Assembly: GCA_001310455.1 (NCBI GenBank) | Contig: BAXG01000017.1 | Span: 33,994-97,993, forward strand | Origin: Photobacterium sp. JCM 19050 | Lineage (GTDB): Bacteria; Pseudomonadota; Gammaproteobacteria; Enterobacterales; Vibrionaceae | Reading direction: 5' to 3' | Length of the DNA stretch: 64,000 bases | Notes under the pieces: model-generated | Told to the model about the DNA's origin: nothing | Seen by the model: the letters and a program-made list of their open reading frames with translations, nothing else | Database searches by the model: none | Shown here: piece after piece, positions 39,624-48,653 of the stretch | Layout of the letters: every line of letters begins with the position of its first letter | How positions within the stretch are numbered: position 1 is the first letter of the stretch | Program-made: the position numbers and the translations under genes

Positions 39624-41126
39624 TCATTTCATGGTCGGCATTGAGAATTCAGCCTGCATTTGGCTGGATTCAGGCCAACGGGAAGTGACGGTCTTCATGC
39701 GAGTGAAGAAACGTACGCCATCCGGTCCGTGCATATTGAGCGGACCGAACGCTGAACGCTTCCAGCCACCGAAGCAGTGGAACGCCATCGGTACAGGGAT
39801 TGGCACATTTACACCGACCATACCGACTTTCACTTTTTCCTGGTACTGGCGGGCAGCGCGGCCACTTTGGGTAAAGATAGCGGTCCCGTTGCCGAACTCA
39901 TGGTCGTTGGCAAGGCGAATGGCTTCTTCCAGATTATTGACACGTACCACGCTCAGAACCGGGCCGAAAATTTCCTCGTTGTAGATACGCATGTCTGTGG
40001 TGACGTTGTCGAACAGTGTAGGGCCAACGAAATAGCCGTTTTCATGCCCAGCGACTTTGAGGTCACGGCCATCAACAACCAGCGTTGCACCTTCGCTGAC
40101 GCCCTGGTCGATATACCCGAGCACTTTTTCGCGGTGTACACCACTGATAAGCGGGCCCATGTCCGGTTCCACTTCCTGACCGATACCCGGGCCGACTTTC
40201 AGTGATTTCGCTGCATCTGTCAGGCGGGATACGATTTTGTCTGCGGTTTCGTCACCGACACAGACTGCCACTGAAATTGCCATACAACGTTCACCGGCTG
40301 AACCGTATGCTGCACCCATCAGAGCGTTTACCACCTGATCCGGGTCGGCATCTGGCATTGCGACCAGGTGATTTTTCGCACCGCCCAGTGCCTGGCAACG
40401 TTTGCCGTTCTGGGAAGCGGTCGAATAGATATACTCCGCAATCGGGGTCGAACCGACAAAGCTGACAGCTTCAATGGCCGGGTGCGAGAGCAGGACATCA
40501 ACAGACGTTTTGTCACCGTTGACGACATTAAAAACGCCTTCAGGCAAGCCAGCTTCTTGCAACAGGTTTGCCAAAAACATTGCCGGAGCCGGGTTCTTTT
40601 CAGATGGCTTGAGGACAAAGGTGTTGCCGCAGGCAAGTGCAATCGGGAACATCCACATTGGCACCATGACAGGGAAGTTGAACGGCGTAATACCGGCACA
40701 CACACCAACCGGCTGCATCATGGAGTGGGAGTCTACACCTCGGCCAACGTTAAGCGAGTGCTCCCCTTTTTGGGCGTGCGGGATACCGCAGGCAAATTCC
40801 ACCACCTCGAGACCACGGGTGATTTCGCCCTGGGCATCAGAAAACACCTTGCCGTGCTGGCGAACGATGAGCTCTGCCAGTTCATTGCGGTTTTCCTCAA
40901 CCAGTGCCTTGAATTTAAACAGCACGCGAGCCCTGACAACAGCCGGGGTCGCTGACCAGCCTTCCAGCGCGTTGGCAGCAGCTTCAACTGCAGCAACGGT
41001 GGTGGCTTCTGATGACAGCTCAACATCTGCGATCTGTGCGCCTTCCGCCGGGTTAAACACAGGTGCAAGGCGGGCGTTGTCATCGAACACGACGGCGTTA
41101 TTTATAAAGTTGCCAATGCGTTCCAT
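39624..41126 (-). CDS. mmsA: CoA-acylating (methyl)malonate-semialdehyde dehydrogenase, MmsA/IolA type
   Basis: 500 residues of the aldehyde dehydrogenase superfamily, with the MmsA hallmarks ITPFNFPVMVPMWMFPIALA, GSTPIAEYIY, GGAKNHLVAMPDAD, the catalytic Cys in GSAGERCMAISVAV and NDHEFGNGTAIFT. MmsA/IolA enzymes turn methylmalonate or malonate semialdehyde into propionyl- or acetyl-CoA. The iron alcohol dehydrogenase gene lies 51 bases upstream in the same direction, so the pair may oxidise an alcohol to an aldehyde and on to an acyl-CoA. No valine or inositol genes are seen nearby, so the in vivo substrate is open. Confidence 0.93.
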   Translation of the reverse strand: MERIGNFINNAVVFDDNARLAPVFNPAEGAQIADVELSSEATTVAAVEAAANALEGWSATPAVVRARVLFKFKALVEENRNELAELIVRQHGKVFSDAQGEITRGLEVVEFACGIPHAQKGEHSLNVGRGVDSHSMMQPVGVCAGITPFNFPVMVPMWMFPIALACGNTFVLKPSEKNPAPAMFLANLLQEAGLPEGVFNVVNGDKTSVDVLLSHPAIEAVSFVGSTPIAEYIYSTASQNGKRCQALGGAKNHLVAMPDADPDQVVNALMGAAYGSAGERCMAISVAVCVGDETADKIVSRLTDAAKSLKVGPGIGQEVEPDMGPLISGVHREKVLGYIDQGVSEGATLVVDGRDLKVAGHENGYFVGPTLFDNVTTDMRIYNEEIFGPVLSVVRVNNLEEAIRLANDHEFGNGTAIFTQSGRAARQYQEKVKVGMVGVNVPIPVPMAFHCFGGWKRSAFGPLNMHGPDGVRFFTRMKTVTSRWPESSQMQAEFSMPTMK

Positions 41127-41177
41127 ATCTTGAATCTCCTTTTGTTTTGGCTTCTTTGTAATATTTATAAAGTGCTG

Positions 41178-42338
41178 TTAAGACCACACTTGGTGGTAGA
41201 GGGATACCAGGGTTTCCTGGTCCGGAACCCTTGGGTTGTTGCCCGGTGAGCCGGAAGCAATCGCCTGGCTCGCCATGGTGTCGCAAAGCTCAAAATACCG
41301 GGCTTTGTCGATACCGAATTCTGACATGGAAGGGACGTTCAGCTCCTGGTTGATGGCCTGCAACTCCAGGACAAGCTTCTGGCACGCCACATCGTCATTG
41401 GTGTCCTGGCTTACAACGCCCATTGCGCGGGCACATTCGGCGTAGCGTACTGTTGCCTCTGGAATTGAAAATGCAGTGACATGCGGGAGCAGCATGGCGT
41501 TGGAAAGCCCGTGGGGTACATGGAAAAAAGCGCCGATTGGGCGGCTCATGCCGTGAACGAGTGCAACAGAAGCGGCTGAAAATGCCATACCGGCCAGTGT
41601 GGAACCCAGCATCATGGCCTCGCGCGCCGCTTTGTCGTCTGGCGTGTGGTAAACCTTGCGCAGGTTGGGGGCGATAAGCCTCATTGCTGACAGGGCCTGG
41701 CAATCACTGAACGGGTTGGCCTTGCGGCTGACGTACGCTTCAATGGCATGGGTCAGGGCGTCGATACCGGTATCGGCCGTAACACGAGGAGGTACGCTGA
41801 GCGTCAGAGTGAAGTCAATGATGGCTGCCTGAGGCATAAAACCAAGACCGACGCACAGCATTTTCTCGTCCACTTTGTCATCGGTAATGATGGTAAAGCG
41901 CGTCACTTCAGATCCGGTGCCCGCGGTGGTAGGAATAGCAACGATAGGAACGCCGCTTTCTGACACATCGCGCGGAAACTTGTAGTCGCGCATGTTTCCG
42001 CCAAATTTACCGAGAATACCGATAGCCTTGGCGGAATCGATTGGGCTGCCGCCGCCAAGTGCGATGATTGAATCGAAATTGCCTGCCCGGAATGCTTCTA
42101 CACCGGCAATGATTGAAGACTCCGTAGGCTCCGGCACGGTATCTGAAAAAACGGCGTAACTGATGCCGGCTTCCTCCAAAACAGCTCCAATGCGGGCAGC
42201 GTAGCCCAAGTCGACCATCACTTTATCTGTAATAATCAGTGGCGAGTTGCATCCCAGCCTGGCGAGAATTGTGGCTACTTGTGCACTGGCTCCTTCACCG
42301 ATCTCCATCACTCGGGGGAGTTGTACGTGATTACTCAT
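41178..42338 (-). CDS. Iron-containing alcohol dehydrogenase
   Basis: 386 residues of the group III alcohol dehydrogenase family. NAD-binding GGGSPIDSAKAIG and TTAGTGSEVT are followed by the metal-binding Asp/His region: DALTHAIEAYVS, ALVHGMSRPIGAFFHVPHGL. The last His lies in GSPGNNPRVPDQETLVSLYHQV. It is the first gene of the adh-mmsA-iclR group and diverges from the sugar ABC operon, so the two may share regulation across the 0.55-kb intergenic region. Confidence 0.93.
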   Translation of the reverse strand: MSNHVQLPRVMEIGEGASAQVATILARLGCNSPLIITDKVMVDLGYAARIGAVLEEAGISYAVFSDTVPEPTESSIIAGVEAFRAGNFDSIIALGGGSPIDSAKAIGILGKFGGNMRDYKFPRDVSESGVPIVAIPTTAGTGSEVTRFTIITDDKVDEKMLCVGLGFMPQAAIIDFTLTLSVPPRVTADTGIDALTHAIEAYVSRKANPFSDCQALSAMRLIAPNLRKVYHTPDDKAAREAMMLGSTLAGMAFSAASVALVHGMSRPIGAFFHVPHGLSNAMLLPHVTAFSIPEATVRYAECARAMGVVSQDTNDDVACQKLVLELQAINQELNVPSMSEFGIDKARYFELCDTMASQAIASGSPGNNPRVPDQETLVSLYHQVWS

Positions 42339-42885
42339 TGCGTGTTCCCTTCTATTTGTCGTGTTGCTGTCCCCCTGTCTGGGTGGCAGCCATTCATCTG
42401 AGTTTTATTTCTTAAAATGATACTTTGGGTCTCGTTTATACAGATATTAGGCAGAGTTTAAACGATATATCAAGTTTAAATGAGACATTGGGTATCAATA
42501 TATAAAATTAATATTGTCTCTAAATTGTCACACACACGCCTCTGATCACATTTTTAACAACTCGGTCACAATGTGGTGTCGAGAAAATCTTCACCGCTTA
42601 CATTTCGAAAATTTCTTTTAAAAACAGCGTTTGCAAATCATGGCATTGTTGCTCAAATGTTAATCAATTAGGCTTATGTGTAGATTTATTGAGACTTTTA
42701 GTATTGATTTTGCTTTGACAGATGTGATGTTGGATGATTACTCTTTCAACAGCTGAAATATATTTCACCAACACGTAACAAACTTCATGGGGTGATGTAT
42801 TTTGCTAAACCAATCATGGTGGCCATACAGGGCAGGCTGCCAATTACAAGAACGTAGACCGCTTATCGAAAACAAGGAGAGTGGG
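42339..42885. promoter_or_regulatory. Divergent regulatory region between adh and the sugar ABC operon
   Basis: 547 AT-rich bases without a gene. Near adh, the half site TAAAYGA occurs three times between 42429 and 42487 (GTCTCGTTTA inverted, then GTTTAAACGAT and GTTTAAATGAG as direct copies 18 bases apart). Near the ABC operon, TTTCA (42744-42748), TGAAA (42754-42758) and TTTCA (42763-42767) alternate, the last two forming the palindrome TGAAATATATTTCA. These are candidate operators for the IclR and SorC regulators respectively. TTGACA at 42716-42721 may be a -35 element but no clear -10 is seen. Confidence 0.5.
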
Positions 42886-43943
42886 ATGAAAATGCAATTT
42901 CAGTTAAACCCTACGTTAAAGCGCGTTGTCGGTATTGCAGCACTGTCAGTTGCATCGCTGCTTACAACAACCGGTACAGCAAGTGCGGAGGGTGATGCAC
43001 CATTCCGTTGTAAGCCGGGTGAAACCTATTACATGAATGTCATGGTAAGTGGGGTTGAGTACTGGTTCCCTGTATACGAGATGATGAAGCAAGCTGCTCA
43101 GTCCATGGGTTGTAAGACCGTTTATACCGGTACCCCAGAATATGACGTGAACAAGCAGTTGGCCTCTTTTGAGCAGGTGCTGGCGAAAAAGCCGGCGGGT
43201 ATCCTGCTTCACCCTATGAACCAGACCCATTTATTGAGCCAATCAACCGCGCAGCAGAGATGGGTATCCCAGTTGTGACGTTCGCAGCGGATTCACCAAA
43301 CAGTAAGCGTGTTTCCTTTATTACCTCTGATAACTACCAGGAAGGTAAGTACGCAGCTGATGCAGTGGCAGAAGCGATGGGTGGAAAAGGCGAATATGCA
43401 GTACTGGAAAACCCCGGTCAGGACAACCACGACCGCCGTATCTCTGCCTTTATCGACCGCATGAAGGAAAAGTGGCCTGATATGAAGCTCGCTTCCCGCG
43501 CAGCAAGTAACCAGGATCCAACCAAAGCCTACAACGCAGTAATGACCATGGCACAGGCTCACCCGAACCTGGGTGCGGTATTTATGCCGGAAGCTAACTC
43601 AGCACTGGGTGCGGCGCAGGCAGCAAAAGAGCTGGGCGGCAAGATCAAGGTAATGAACGCAGACGTGAATGCCAAGATCCTCGACATGATCAAGTCTGGT
43701 GAAGTGTTCGGTGCGGTTAACCCTAACCAGGGTATGCAGGGCTACATGGGCATGATGATGCTCTACATGGCGAAGCATTCTGACCTTATCGACCCGATGA
43801 ACGACTACAAGCGTTCTGGCTATAACCCAATGGGTATCCCATTCGTTGACAACGGTTTTGCCATTGTCACCAAAGAGAATGCTGATGACTTCTACTGGGA
43901 CAAGTACCTGGAGAAGCGTGGCACCAAAGGTATCAATGAGTAA
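42886..43943 (+). CDS. Sugar ABC transporter substrate-binding protein, ribose/LacI-type fold (frameshifted in this sequence)
   Basis: About 353 residues. ATG 42886 has AAGGAGAG about 6 bases upstream and opens a signal peptide (RVVGIAALSVASLLTTTGTASA). The body is a periplasmic binding protein of the RbsB group: NVMVSGVEYWFPVYEMMKQA, PAGILLHPMN, DPFIEPINRAAEMGIPVVTF, GQDNHDRRISAF, DPTKAYNAVMTMA. The break near 43221 needs one C (MNPDPFIEP). It starts the operon with an ATPase, permease, SorC regulator and catabolic enzymes, so it binds the operon's sugar or sugar alcohol. Confidence 0.92.
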
Positions 43944-43948
43944 GCGGT

Positions 43949-44028
43949 ACCTATTTAGATAGACCTTGCTTTTTGACGGGGCGCCCTCCGCCTAAATAGG
44001 TGCAGGCGCGAGGGTTAGCCCCCTTTTT
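43949..44028 (+). promoter_or_regulatory. Two mutually exclusive hairpins between binding-protein and ATPase genes
   Basis: Hairpin A pairs ACCTATTTAG (43949-43958) with CTAAATAGGT (43992-44001). Hairpin B pairs CCCTCCGCCT (43984-43993) with AGGCGCGAGGG (44004-44014, one bulged C) and is followed 9 bases later by TTTTT. They share bases 43992-43993, so both cannot form fully at once. This may set the ratio of binding protein to membrane components, or act as a conditional attenuator. Confidence 0.55.
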
Positions 44029-44086
44029 GAATTACCCTGCCGGGAATACCCGGATTGTGAAACGGCAATTAGCCCAGGAGCTGAAC

Positions 44087-45613
44087 GTGCAAACTACGAC
44101 ACCGGTTCTTGAAATTAAAAACGTGCGAAAGACCTTCGGTTCCACTGTCGCGCTGTCTGACGTGAGCTTTACCCTCATGCCGGGTGAGATTCATGCGCTG
44201 GCGGGTGAGAACGGGGCGGGAAAATCCACCCTGATGAAGATCATCGACGGCATTTACCAGCCGGACAGCGGTGACATTCTCATTGAGGGCAAGAAAACAA
44301 AAATCGCCGGACCACTTGAAGCACAAAAACTTGGAATCGGATTTGTTCATCAGGAAATTGCCCTTTGCCCGGATTTGAGCGTGGCGGAAAACATCCTGAT
44401 GGCGAAAACCAACTCATCAAATGCGTTCTTTATGGATTTCAAATCCCTCTATAAAGAAGCAGAAGCAGCCATCAAGCAACTGGCTGACATAGACCCCAAA
44501 TCCCGTTTGGATGAATTGAGCATCTCCAACCAGCAGCTGGTGGAAATTGCCAAGGCGCTGACACAGGACTGCAAAATCCTGATTCTTGATGAGCCGACGG
44601 CAGCGCTGACAGAGAACGAAGCGCAGATTCTGTTCCGCATCATGCAGGAGCTGAAAGCCAAAGGGATAAGCATTATCTACATCAGCCACCGGATGGTGGA
44701 GGTGTTCGAGCAGTGTGACCGTGTGACGGTGTTCCGCGACGGTAAGCTGATTACTACTGAGGTGGTAAAGGAAACCACCCCGGACCAGGTGGTTAACCAC
44801 CTGGTTGGACGGAAACTGACAGACCTCTACCCGGATAAATTTGCCGGGGACATTGAAAATAACCCGGTATTGCTGTCGGTGAGAGGGATGACTGACGGCA
44901 GTCGTTTCCGCGATGTCAGTTTTGATGTCCATGAAGGCGAAATTTTTGGTATCGCCGGCCTGATTGGCGCCGGGCGTTCAGAGGTTGTTAAGGCGATCTG
45001 CGGTCTCCAGAAACGGAGCGGGGGAGAGATTGCCTACAAGGGAGACCCGGTTGCCATTGCCAGTTACCAGGATGGTATCGCTAACGGCATTGTGTATCTG
45101 TCTGAAGACCGCAAGGAAAACGGTGTTTTTCTGGAGCTGTCTATTGCGTCAAACGTCTCGGCACTTAACCCGGAGCAGGTGTCTGCCAATGGCCTGATTA
45201 ACCGCGTAGCGGAGAACGAACAGGCGCAAACACTGACCGATGAGCTGAACCTCAAGTCAGCGGGTATGGATGCCCCGGTTTCTTCACTCAGTGGTGGTAA
45301 CCAGCAAAAAGTAGCGATAGCCAAAATGCTCTCCATCAACCCGAAGGTGATCATCATGGATGAGCCGACCCGGGGGATTGATGTCGGGGCGAAATCTGAA
45401 ATTCACAAAATGATTCGGGATCTGGCAAACAAGGGGGTATGCGTGATTGTGATTTCCTCCGAACTGCCGGAGGTCATAGGTCTGAGCGACCGGGTCATGG
45501 TGATGTGCGAATCCGAGTGCGCGGGCATCCTGCGCGGACAGGACATCACGGAAGAAAACATCATGCATCTCGCTTCAGGTGTCGACAAACACCGAGCAGC
45601 AGTGAACCAATGA
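44087..45613 (+). CDS. Sugar ABC transporter ATP-binding protein (RbsA-type, two nucleotide-binding domains)
   Basis: 508 residues with duplicated ATPase domains. The first has Walker A GENGAGKST, the signature-like region ELSISNQQLVEIAKAL and Walker B ILILDEPTAAL. The second has a degenerate Walker A (GLIGAGRSE), the signature LSGGNQQKVAIAKML and IIMDEPTRGIDVG, as usual for this family. GTG 44087 is the likely start, with AGGAG 6 bases upstream; an earlier in-frame start at 44000 lies in the hairpin region. It powers the permease encoded 20 bases downstream. Confidence 0.95.
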   Translation: MQTTTPVLEIKNVRKTFGSTVALSDVSFTLMPGEIHALAGENGAGKSTLMKIIDGIYQPDSGDILIEGKKTKIAGPLEAQKLGIGFVHQEIALCPDLSVAENILMAKTNSSNAFFMDFKSLYKEAEAAIKQLADIDPKSRLDELSISNQQLVEIAKALTQDCKILILDEPTAALTENEAQILFRIMQELKAKGISIIYISHRMVEVFEQCDRVTVFRDGKLITTEVVKETTPDQVVNHLVGRKLTDLYPDKFAGDIENNPVLLSVRGMTDGSRFRDVSFDVHEGEIFGIAGLIGAGRSEVVKAICGLQKRSGGEIAYKGDPVAIASYQDGIANGIVYLSEDRKENGVFLELSIASNVSALNPEQVSANGLINRVAENEQAQTLTDELNLKSAGMDAPVSSLSGGNQQKVAIAKMLSINPKVIIMDEPTRGIDVGAKSEIHKMIRDLANKGVCVIVISSELPEVIGLSDRVMVMCESECAGILRGQDITEENIMHLASGVDKHRAAVNQ

Positions 45614-45633
45614 TTCGAAAAATGGAGAGACAA

Positions 45634-46640
45634 ATGAGCAACGACGTTCTTACGGATAAAGGACCGAACAGCGAATCAAAGAGCATGCTCGGCAATCTGT
45701 TTTCCCGCACCAAGAATATGCGTGAATTCACCCTTATCCTTATCATCCTTGGTCTGTTTGTGACCATGAGTTTTGCCTCGCCCTACTTCCTTACGTGGGC
45801 GAACATGAAAGCCATGCTTTTGTCGTTTTCGACAGAGGGCATTGTGGTTGTCGGTATGACACTGCTGATTATCGTCGGGGGGATAGACCTCTCGGTCGGG
45901 GCAGTAATGTGTCTGGCGATGGTCTTTGCTGCCAAGCTGTTTATCGTGGGAATGGACCCTGGCTTGCCAGCCTGGCGTCTATCATCATGTGCGGCGGTAT
46001 TGGCTACCTGATGGGCTTGTGCGTCACCAAAATTGGCCTGCACCACTTTATTGTCACCCTGGCGTTTATGGGGCTGGCAAGGGGCTTGAGCATGATCATC
46101 ACTCAGGGCACGCCTATTTCACTGTTTTCCCTGCCGCCGGAATTTAAGTTCATTGGCCAGGGCACCCTCTACGGCGTTCCGTTCTCGATCATTATCTTCT
46201 TTGTGGTGGTGGTGATTTCTGACTACCTGCTGAGAAACGCAACCGCTTTTCGCAAGGTGTTCTATACCGGCAGTAACGAAAAAGCGGCGGAGTATTCCGG
46301 TGTACGCACTGACAAAGTAAAGCTCTGGGTAACGGTAATGTGTTCTGCGCTGTGTGGCCTGGGCGGCATCATTTATATGTCCAAGTTCGGTGCGGCAACC
46401 CCTAACTTCGGTGTCGGGCTGGAACTCAACATCATTGCTGCGGCAGTTATCGGTGGCGCCAGCTTTAACGGCGGACAGGGGTCAGTGTTTGGTGCCATTT
46501 TAGGTATCGCCCTGCTGAGCGTCGTGTCCAGCTCCCTGATCCTTCTCGATGTTTCGGTCTATTGGCAGGACTTTATTAAAGGCTTGATCCTTCTGGGGGC
46601 GGTAGCGCTTGACCACATTCTTAACCGCAAACCTAGCTGA
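45634..46640 (+). CDS. Sugar ABC transporter permease (RbsC-type; frameshifted in this sequence)
   Basis: About 336 residues and 8-10 predicted helices. Features of the RbsC family are LLIIVGGIDLSVGAVMCLA, GLHHFIVTLAFMGLARGL, NATAFRKVFYTGSNEKAAEY and ELNIIAAAVIGGASFNGGQG. One C missing at 45957-45959 breaks the frame; restored it reads GMDPWLASLASIIM. ATG 45634 has GGAGAG 5 bases upstream. A single permease gene implies a homodimeric channel. Confidence 0.93.
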
Positions 46641-46665
46641 GCATAATTAGAAATAAGGAGTCTCT

Positions 46666-47634
46666 GTGGCTTTCAATAATCACAACACAAAAAGCGTCGA
46701 CAGGCTGACCCGAAAAGTTCTGACCATGCATTTTCTCGAAAATGTCAGTCAGTCGGACATCTCCAAGGAGCTGTCACTGTCCCCGGCAAAGGTGAACCGG
46801 ATTATCCGGAGCGCATGGGATGAAGGGCTGGTGGAAATCAGCCTCAATATCGGCGGTGCGGATGCGGCAGAAAGCGAGCAACGTCTGGTGACGGAGAGCT
46901 CGCTTCACGAGGCGATTCTCTCACCGTCTGTTTCGAGTGACCCGGTGGTCAACTTCCGCCTGGTGGCAGAAACAGCGGCAGACTACCTGCTTGACAGACT
47001 GCGGGACGGCGACGTGATTTGTGTCAGTGGCGGAAAGGCGATTTCCGCGCTGGTTGAAGTGATTAAGCCAAAACGAAGCTACAACGTGACGGTTGTACCG
47101 GCAACCGGTGGGGTACAGGGCAAGTTCTTTACTGACGTAAACCACCTTGCCTACACCCTGGCAGAAAAGCTGGGCGGACGCTCCATGCAGTTGCATGCGC
47201 CGCTGTTTGCCGACAGCCGCGAAGACAGAGACATCCTGCTGGAAATGCGCGCCTGTAAAGAGGTGTTAGAACTGGCGCGCACCGCAGATATCGCGCTGGT
47301 TGGCATCGGTGCGGTTGCCAAAGGATCTGAGAGTTACTTTGATCTCCGGCCGATGAGTGATGAAGAGCGTAACAAAGTTATAGCGTCGGACTGTGAAGGG
47401 GAAATGCTGGCACACCTGATAAACCGGCGCGGAGAATCTAGTGTCAGCAGCCTGGATGACAAATTGGTTGGCCTGACGCTGGATGAGCTGAGGAAAATTC
47501 CGCTCCGGGTCGGGATTGCAGCAAGTAAAGACAAGATCCTGCCGGTTCGCTCTGTGTTGAATGGCGGGATGATTACCACCCTGGTGTCTGACGAAGCCAC
47601 GGCCACCTCGGTGCTTGAAATATTAAAGGACTAA
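46666..47634 (+). CDS. SorC/DeoR-type sugar-responsive transcriptional regulator
   Basis: 322 residues. An N-terminal helix-turn-helix (ENVSQSDISKELSLSPAKVNR) is followed by the SorC sugar-binding domain (CVSGGKAISALVEVIKP, VPATGGVQG, GIGAVAKGSESYFDL, AASKDKILPVRSVLNGGMI). It starts with GTG 46666 after AAGGAG. It lies in the middle of the operon it probably controls, binding a phosphorylated sugar intermediate as effector, as in SorC, LsrR and EryD. The alternating TTTCA/TGAAA site near 42744-42767 is a candidate operator. Confidence 0.92.
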   Translation: MAFNNHNTKSVDRLTRKVLTMHFLENVSQSDISKELSLSPAKVNRIIRSAWDEGLVEISLNIGGADAAESEQRLVTESSLHEAILSPSVSSDPVVNFRLVAETAADYLLDRLRDGDVICVSGGKAISALVEVIKPKRSYNVTVVPATGGVQGKFFTDVNHLAYTLAEKLGGRSMQLHAPLFADSREDRDILLEMRACKEVLELARTADIALVGIGAVAKGSESYFDLRPMSDEERNKVIASDCEGEMLAHLINRRGESSVSSLDDKLVGLTLDELRKIPLRVGIAASKDKILPVRSVLNGGMITTLVSDEATATSVLEILKD

Positions 47635-47638
47635 AACG

Positions 47639-48625
47639 ATGAAAAAACGCACGTTAGGCAGTACGGATATTCAAACGTCAGTTATCGGCCTGGGTACCTG
47701 GGCAATGGGTGGCTGGATGTGGGGCGGCACCGATGAAGAAAAGGCGGTTGCAGCCATTCGTGAATCCCTGGATCAGGGCGTGACACTGGTAGATACCGCC
47801 CCGGCATACGGTCTTGGCCGCTCCGAGCGCTTGGTCGGTGAAGCGATCAAAGGACGCCGTGAAGAAGTGGTTCTGGCAACCAAGTGCGGCCTTGCCTGGC
47901 ACACGACGTCCGGGAACCACTTTTTTGAGGAAGAAGGTGAGCAGGTCCATCGCTACCTGGGGGCAGATTCCATCCGTTATGAAGTTGAGCAGAGCCTGAA
48001 ACGCCTGCAGACAGATTATATCGACCTCTATATCACGCACTGGCAAGACCCGACAACGCCGATTGCAGAAACCATGAGCGCACTGATGAACCTCAAAGAA
48101 CAGGGAATCATCAAAGCCATTGGTATCAGCAACGCGTCTTTGGAAGAACTCAAGGAATACCAACGCCACGGTACGGTCGATGCTATCCAGGAAAAATACA
48201 ACATGGTTGATCGCTCACTGGAAGCGGAATTGCTCCCCCATGCGATAGAAACCGGGGTGTCGTGCCTGAGTTACTCATCGCTGGCGCTTGGCCTGCTTTC
48301 TGGAAAGATCACCGCCGAGACCCAGTTCAACGGTGATGATCTGCGCATCAACGACCCGCTGTTCTCTCTGGAAAACCGTGCCATCGTCCAACAGTTTTGC
48401 GAAGAGATTGCACCGGTTGCCAATAAGCTGGGTGTGACTATTGCCCAGTTGGTTATTGCATGGACGGTGCAACAACCGGGTGTCACTTATTCGTTGTGCG
48501 GTGCACGTAACCCGCAACAGGCTGCGGAAAATGCTGTGGCAGGCAACGTTGAGCTTAATGACACAGACCTTGCAACTGTCACCGCCGCTGTTAACTCGCG
48601 CCTTAGCCAGCTTCAAGCCGGTTAA
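47639..48625 (+). CDS. Aldo/keto reductase
   Basis: 328 residues. The catalytic residues of the family are visible: Asp and Tyr in VDTAPAYGLGRSE, Lys in VLATKCGL and His in YITHWQDP. The NADP-binding end has VTYSLCGARNPQQAAENA. It begins 4 bases after the SorC gene. In this operon it may interconvert the sugar and sugar alcohol, or reduce the aldehyde released by the aldolase; which of these is not evident. Confidence 0.92.
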   Translation: MKKRTLGSTDIQTSVIGLGTWAMGGWMWGGTDEEKAVAAIRESLDQGVTLVDTAPAYGLGRSERLVGEAIKGRREEVVLATKCGLAWHTTSGNHFFEEEGEQVHRYLGADSIRYEVEQSLKRLQTDYIDLYITHWQDPTTPIAETMSALMNLKEQGIIKAIGISNASLEELKEYQRHGTVDAIQEKYNMVDRSLEAELLPHAIETGVSCLSYSSLALGLLSGKITAETQFNGDDLRINDPLFSLENRAIVQQFCEEIAPVANKLGVTIAQLVIAWTVQQPGVTYSLCGARNPQQAAENAVAGNVELNDTDLATVTAAVNSRLSQLQAG

Positions 48626-48653
48626 TGGATCCAGACAACTCAAGGAGTGGCTT

